NCBI RefSeq assembly: GCF_002934665.1
Contig: NZ_NIRS01000002.1
Span: forward strand, 124,001-188,000
Origin: Pseudomonas laurylsulfatiphila
GTDB taxonomy: Bacteria; Pseudomonadota; Gammaproteobacteria; Pseudomonadales; Pseudomonadaceae
Length of the DNA: 64,000 bases
Reading direction: 5' to 3'
Within the stretch, counting starts at the first letter, position 1. Every line of letters begins with the position of its first letter. Below are positions 61,414-64,000 of this stretch, piece after piece. The notes under the pieces were generated by a model. It saw only the letters and a list, made by a program, of their open reading frames with translations. It was not told the origin of the DNA and made no database searches. A program made the translations under genes and the position numbers.

Positions 61414-63060
61414 TTAGACTTGTTCCAGCGTATCGGTTGAAGGTGTGCAAGCGCGTGTGGCCAGCAAGCGGTCGAGCCAGTCGGGGTCCATTTGCGGTTC
61501 GGAAGAAAACAGCAGCCTGGTGTAGTCCTGATGCGGCGGGGTGAAGATCTGGCTGCGCGAGCCGTGGTCCACCACCCTGCCCCGTTGCATCACCAATACC
61601 TCATCGGCAATCGCCCGAACAGTAGCAACATCGTGGGTGATGAACAGGTAGGCGACACCCAGTTGTTGCTGGATGCGGTTGAGCAATTTCAATACGCCTT
61701 CGGCCACCAGTTGGTCCAATGCCGAGGTCACTTCATCGCAGATGATCAGTTGCGGATCGGCCGCCAGGGCCCTGGCGATGCAGATGCGTTGTTTCTGCCC
61801 GCCGGACAGCTCCCGGGGTTGACGCTCCATGAAGGTCGCCGGGTCGAGTTCGATCATCTCCAGCAGTTCGGCGACCCGGGCGCGCATGGCCTTGCCCTTG
61901 AGGCCCAGATAAAACGTCAATGGCCGACCGATGATGTCGACGATGCGCTGACGCGGGTTCAGCGCGGTGTCGGGGATCTGGTAGATCATCTGGATGCGCC
62001 GCAGTTGTTCCTTGCTGCGCTGGCGAAAGTCCGCCGGCAAGGGTTCGCCGTTGTACAGCACCTGGCCGTAAGTTGGCGGCAGCAAGCCGGTGATCAGCCG
62101 CGCCGTGGAGCTCTTGCCGCTACCGGATTCGCCGATCACCGCCAGGGTCTGGCCGCGATACAGCTTCAACGATACGTCGTGCAGCACCGGTTGCCGGCCG
62201 TAACTGGCAAAGCTGTTGCGCAGTTCCAGCAGCGGTTGTTCCTGTTGCGGACTTGCCTTGGGCTCGGTGCGGAAACTGCGCACCGCCCACAGTGACTTGG
62301 TGTAGTCCTCTTGCGGGTCGCCGAGCATCTTGCGGGTCTCGGCCTCTTCCACCAGTTTGCCGTGGCGCAGCACCATGATGCGGTCGGCCATCTGCGCGAC
62401 CACCGCCAGGTCGTGGCTGATGTAGATCGCCGCGCTGCCATAGGTCGCCACGGCATCGCGAATGGCGGCGAGGACTTCGATCTGGGTGGTGACGTCCAGC
62501 GCCGTGGTCGGTTCGTCGAAGATGATCAGGTCCGGGTGACAAGCCATGGCCATGGCGGTCATGACCCGCTGCAACTGGCCGCCGGAGACCTGATGCGGAT
62601 AGCGCTGGCCGATGGTTTCGGGATTGGGCAAGCGAAGCACCCGATACAGTTCCACCGCCTCGCGCATGGCCTGTTCGCGACTCATGCCGCCGTTTTTCAC
62701 CGCAGTTTCGACGTGCTGGTCGATCAGTCGATGGGCCGGGTTGAACGAGGCCGCCGCACTCTGTGCCACATAGGCAATGCGCAGCCCCCGCAGTTTGCGC
62801 AGGGCTTCAGGCTTGGCCTTGAGCAGGTCGATGCCGTCGAAGTGCACCGAGCCGCCGGTGATCCGGCAGCCGTCGCGGGTGTAGCCCATCGCCGACAGGC
62901 CGAGGGTCGACTTGCCCGCGCCGGACTCGCCGATCAGCCCCAGCACTTCGCCCCGTTGCAGGGTCAGGTCGATGCCCTTGATCAGCGGATGCCAGGCGTC
63001 TTCGTAATGGCCTTCGATGTGCAGCTCACGGATTTCCAGCAAAGGTTTTGCAGTCGTCAT
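61414..63060 (-). CDS. Dual-ATPase peptide/nickel-type ABC transporter subunit
   Basis: 548 residues with two fused nucleotide-binding domains. Domain 1: GESGAGKST, signature VSGGQLQRV, DEPTTALDV. Domain 2: GESGSGKSS, LSGGQKQRI, CDEVTSALD. It is the DppDF/OppDF fusion type that serves DppB/DppC-like permeases. Start at ATG 63060 directly after the permease gene. Substrate class is inferred from family only. Confidence 0.92.
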   Translation of the reverse strand: MTTAKPLLEIRELHIEGHYEDAWHPLIKGIDLTLQRGEVLGLIGESGAGKSTLGLSAMGYTRDGCRITGGSVHFDGIDLLKAKPEALRKLRGLRIAYVAQSAAASFNPAHRLIDQHVETAVKNGGMSREQAMREAVELYRVLRLPNPETIGQRYPHQVSGGQLQRVMTAMAMACHPDLIIFDEPTTALDVTTQIEVLAAIRDAVATYGSAAIYISHDLAVVAQMADRIMVLRHGKLVEEAETRKMLGDPQEDYTKSLWAVRSFRTEPKASPQQEQPLLELRNSFASYGRQPVLHDVSLKLYRGQTLAVIGESGSGKSSTARLITGLLPPTYGQVLYNGEPLPADFRQRSKEQLRRIQMIYQIPDTALNPRQRIVDIIGRPLTFYLGLKGKAMRARVAELLEMIELDPATFMERQPRELSGGQKQRICIARALAADPQLIICDEVTSALDQLVAEGVLKLLNRIQQQLGVAYLFITHDVATVRAIADEVLVMQRGRVVDHGSRSQIFTPPHQDYTRLLFSSEPQMDPDWLDRLLATRACTPSTDTLEQV

Positions 63061-63062
63061 GT

Positions 63063-63890
63063 TCAGCACTCCTTGAGGCCGCTGGATTTGTGCAGCATCC
63101 AGTCGACGACGAAGTTGACGCTGACCGTGATCAAGGCCACGGCCAGGGCGGGCAGCAACGGACTGATGTCGCCGAAGGTGATCAGCACGGCGTTGTCGCG
63201 CACCATGCTGCCCCAGTCGGCGGTGGGCGGTTGAATGCCCAGGCCGAGGAACGACAACGCGCTGATGAACAGGAACACGAAGCAGAAACGCAGGCCGAAC
63301 TCGGCAATCAGCGGCGCCGCGGCGTTGGGCAGCACCTCGCGGGTCACCAGCCAGCACAGGCCCTCACCGCGCAGGCGCGCGGCTTCGACGAAGTCCTGCA
63401 CCACCACGTTCATGGCCACCGCGCGCGACAGGCGAAACACCCGGGTCGCATCCAGCAGCGCAATCACCAACACCAGCGACGTCGCCGTGGTGCCGACCAC
63501 ACTGAGGATCAGCAAGGCGAAGATCAGTTGAGGTATGGCCATGAGGATGTCCACCACCCGCGACAAACCCTGATCGACCCAGCCGCCCTTGATCGCCGCG
63601 ATCAAGCCGCAGGACCCACCGAGCAAAAACGCCAGTACCGTGGTGAGGAAGGCAATGCCCAGGGTGTTGCGCGCGCCATAGACCAGGCGGCTGAACATGT
63701 CGCGCCCCAGGTTATCGGTGCCCAACAGGAACTGCCCGCCCCGCGGCGTGAAGCCGTCGCCCACCACCTGGGTTTCGCCAAACGGCGCCAACACTGGCGC
63801 AAACACCGCCACCAGCACGTAAAGCAGGATCATCAACAAACCGAACTGGGCGCTCAGGGGCGCCCGCCACACGTGTTTTAACAGGCTCAT
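63063..63890 (-). CDS. Peptide-type ABC permease, DppC family
   Basis: 275 residues with six helices, DppC/OppC family: N-terminal LSAQFGLLMILLYVLVAVFAPVL, the GTDNLGRDMFSRLVYGARNTL segment, and the coupling-helix EAA-like LRGEGLCWLVTREVLPNAAAP. It partners the DppB-type protein whose end is at the window edge. Confidence 0.92.
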   Translation of the reverse strand: MSLLKHVWRAPLSAQFGLLMILLYVLVAVFAPVLAPFGETQVVGDGFTPRGGQFLLGTDNLGRDMFSRLVYGARNTLGIAFLTTVLAFLLGGSCGLIAAIKGGWVDQGLSRVVDILMAIPQLIFALLILSVVGTTATSLVLVIALLDATRVFRLSRAVAMNVVVQDFVEAARLRGEGLCWLVTREVLPNAAAPLIAEFGLRFCFVFLFISALSFLGLGIQPPTADWGSMVRDNAVLITFGDISPLLPALAVALITVSVNFVVDWMLHKSSGLKEC

Positions 63891-63893
63891 GGT

Positions 63894-64000
63894 CTACCCC
63901 TTCGGATGCATCAGGCGTGGGTTGCTGGCAATCGACAGCACATCGGCGCTGGTGTTGAGCAGGATGTAGGTCGCGGCGAAGATCAGGCTGCAGGCCTGCA
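63894..64000 (-). CDS. Peptide-type ABC permease, DppB family (5' part off window)
   Basis: Only the last 35 residues are in the window: FAATYILLNTSADVLSIASN then PRLMHPKG and TAG at 63894. This is the DppB/OppB C-terminus. It is the first permease of the same operon. Confidence 0.85.
   Translation of the reverse strand, partial: QACSLIFAATYILLNTSADVLSIASNPRLMHPKG

Overview
The window looks like chromosomal DNA from a fluorescent-group Pseudomonas. This rests on a GC-rich gene set with typical pseudomonad families, on REP/REPIN repeats of the GTAGGAGCGAGC and GTAGGAGCTGCCGC types, and on a tandem Ohr/OhrR locus. No rRNA, tRNA, phage, insertion sequence or CRISPR array was seen. Positions 1-20100 are a mixed stress and respiration region: a cut-off multihaem cytochrome c, an ohr-ohr-ohrR peroxide locus with repeated operator-like palindromes, a DUF2252 protein, TrmK, a PLP dehydratase with a divergent AraC regulator, a cytochrome b561, a caa3-type cytochrome oxidase operon (diheme subunit II, subunit I, two subunit III genes, subunit IV), and several small envelope proteins.

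Positions 20935-26745 form a more AT-rich regulatory stretch: a ToxR/CadC-like membrane regulator translationally coupled to a ToxS-like periplasmic partner, a small secreted protein, a truncated outer-membrane barrel paralogue, an AraC regulator, a 34-residue membrane peptide, a CSS-EAL c-di-GMP phosphodiesterase, and a full-length outer-membrane barrel.

This stretch leads into a Wzx/Wzy-type exopolysaccharide operon (27224-44383). The operon has a sigma70-like promoter, a leader of about 390 nt with an ops-like element and three 23-bp direct repeats, then an RfaH-like antiterminator, an outer-membrane barrel, Wza, Wzc, a WcaJ/PslA-type initiating transferase, Ugd, four more glycosyltransferases, Wzy, Wzx, GalE and a secreted LamG+GH16 hydrolase. 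The sugars implied are glucose, glucuronate and galactose.

From 46024 down to 44414 lies a MscS-type channel, followed by a REP array. Positions 60348-47160, all on the minus strand, look like an aromatic uptake and catabolism module: an outer-membrane porin, a Liv-type ABC importer with a Tat-exported binding protein, a LysR regulator, and a complete hydroquinone lower pathway (two-subunit hydroquinone 1,2-dioxygenase, semialdehyde dehydrogenase, maleylacetate reductase, an intradiol dioxygenase, a YciI-like protein and a Rieske ferredoxin). The same LysR-type box, with an identical 11-bp half, precedes both the catabolic operon and the porin/importer operon. The window ends in a peptide-type ABC transporter operon with a quinone reductase.
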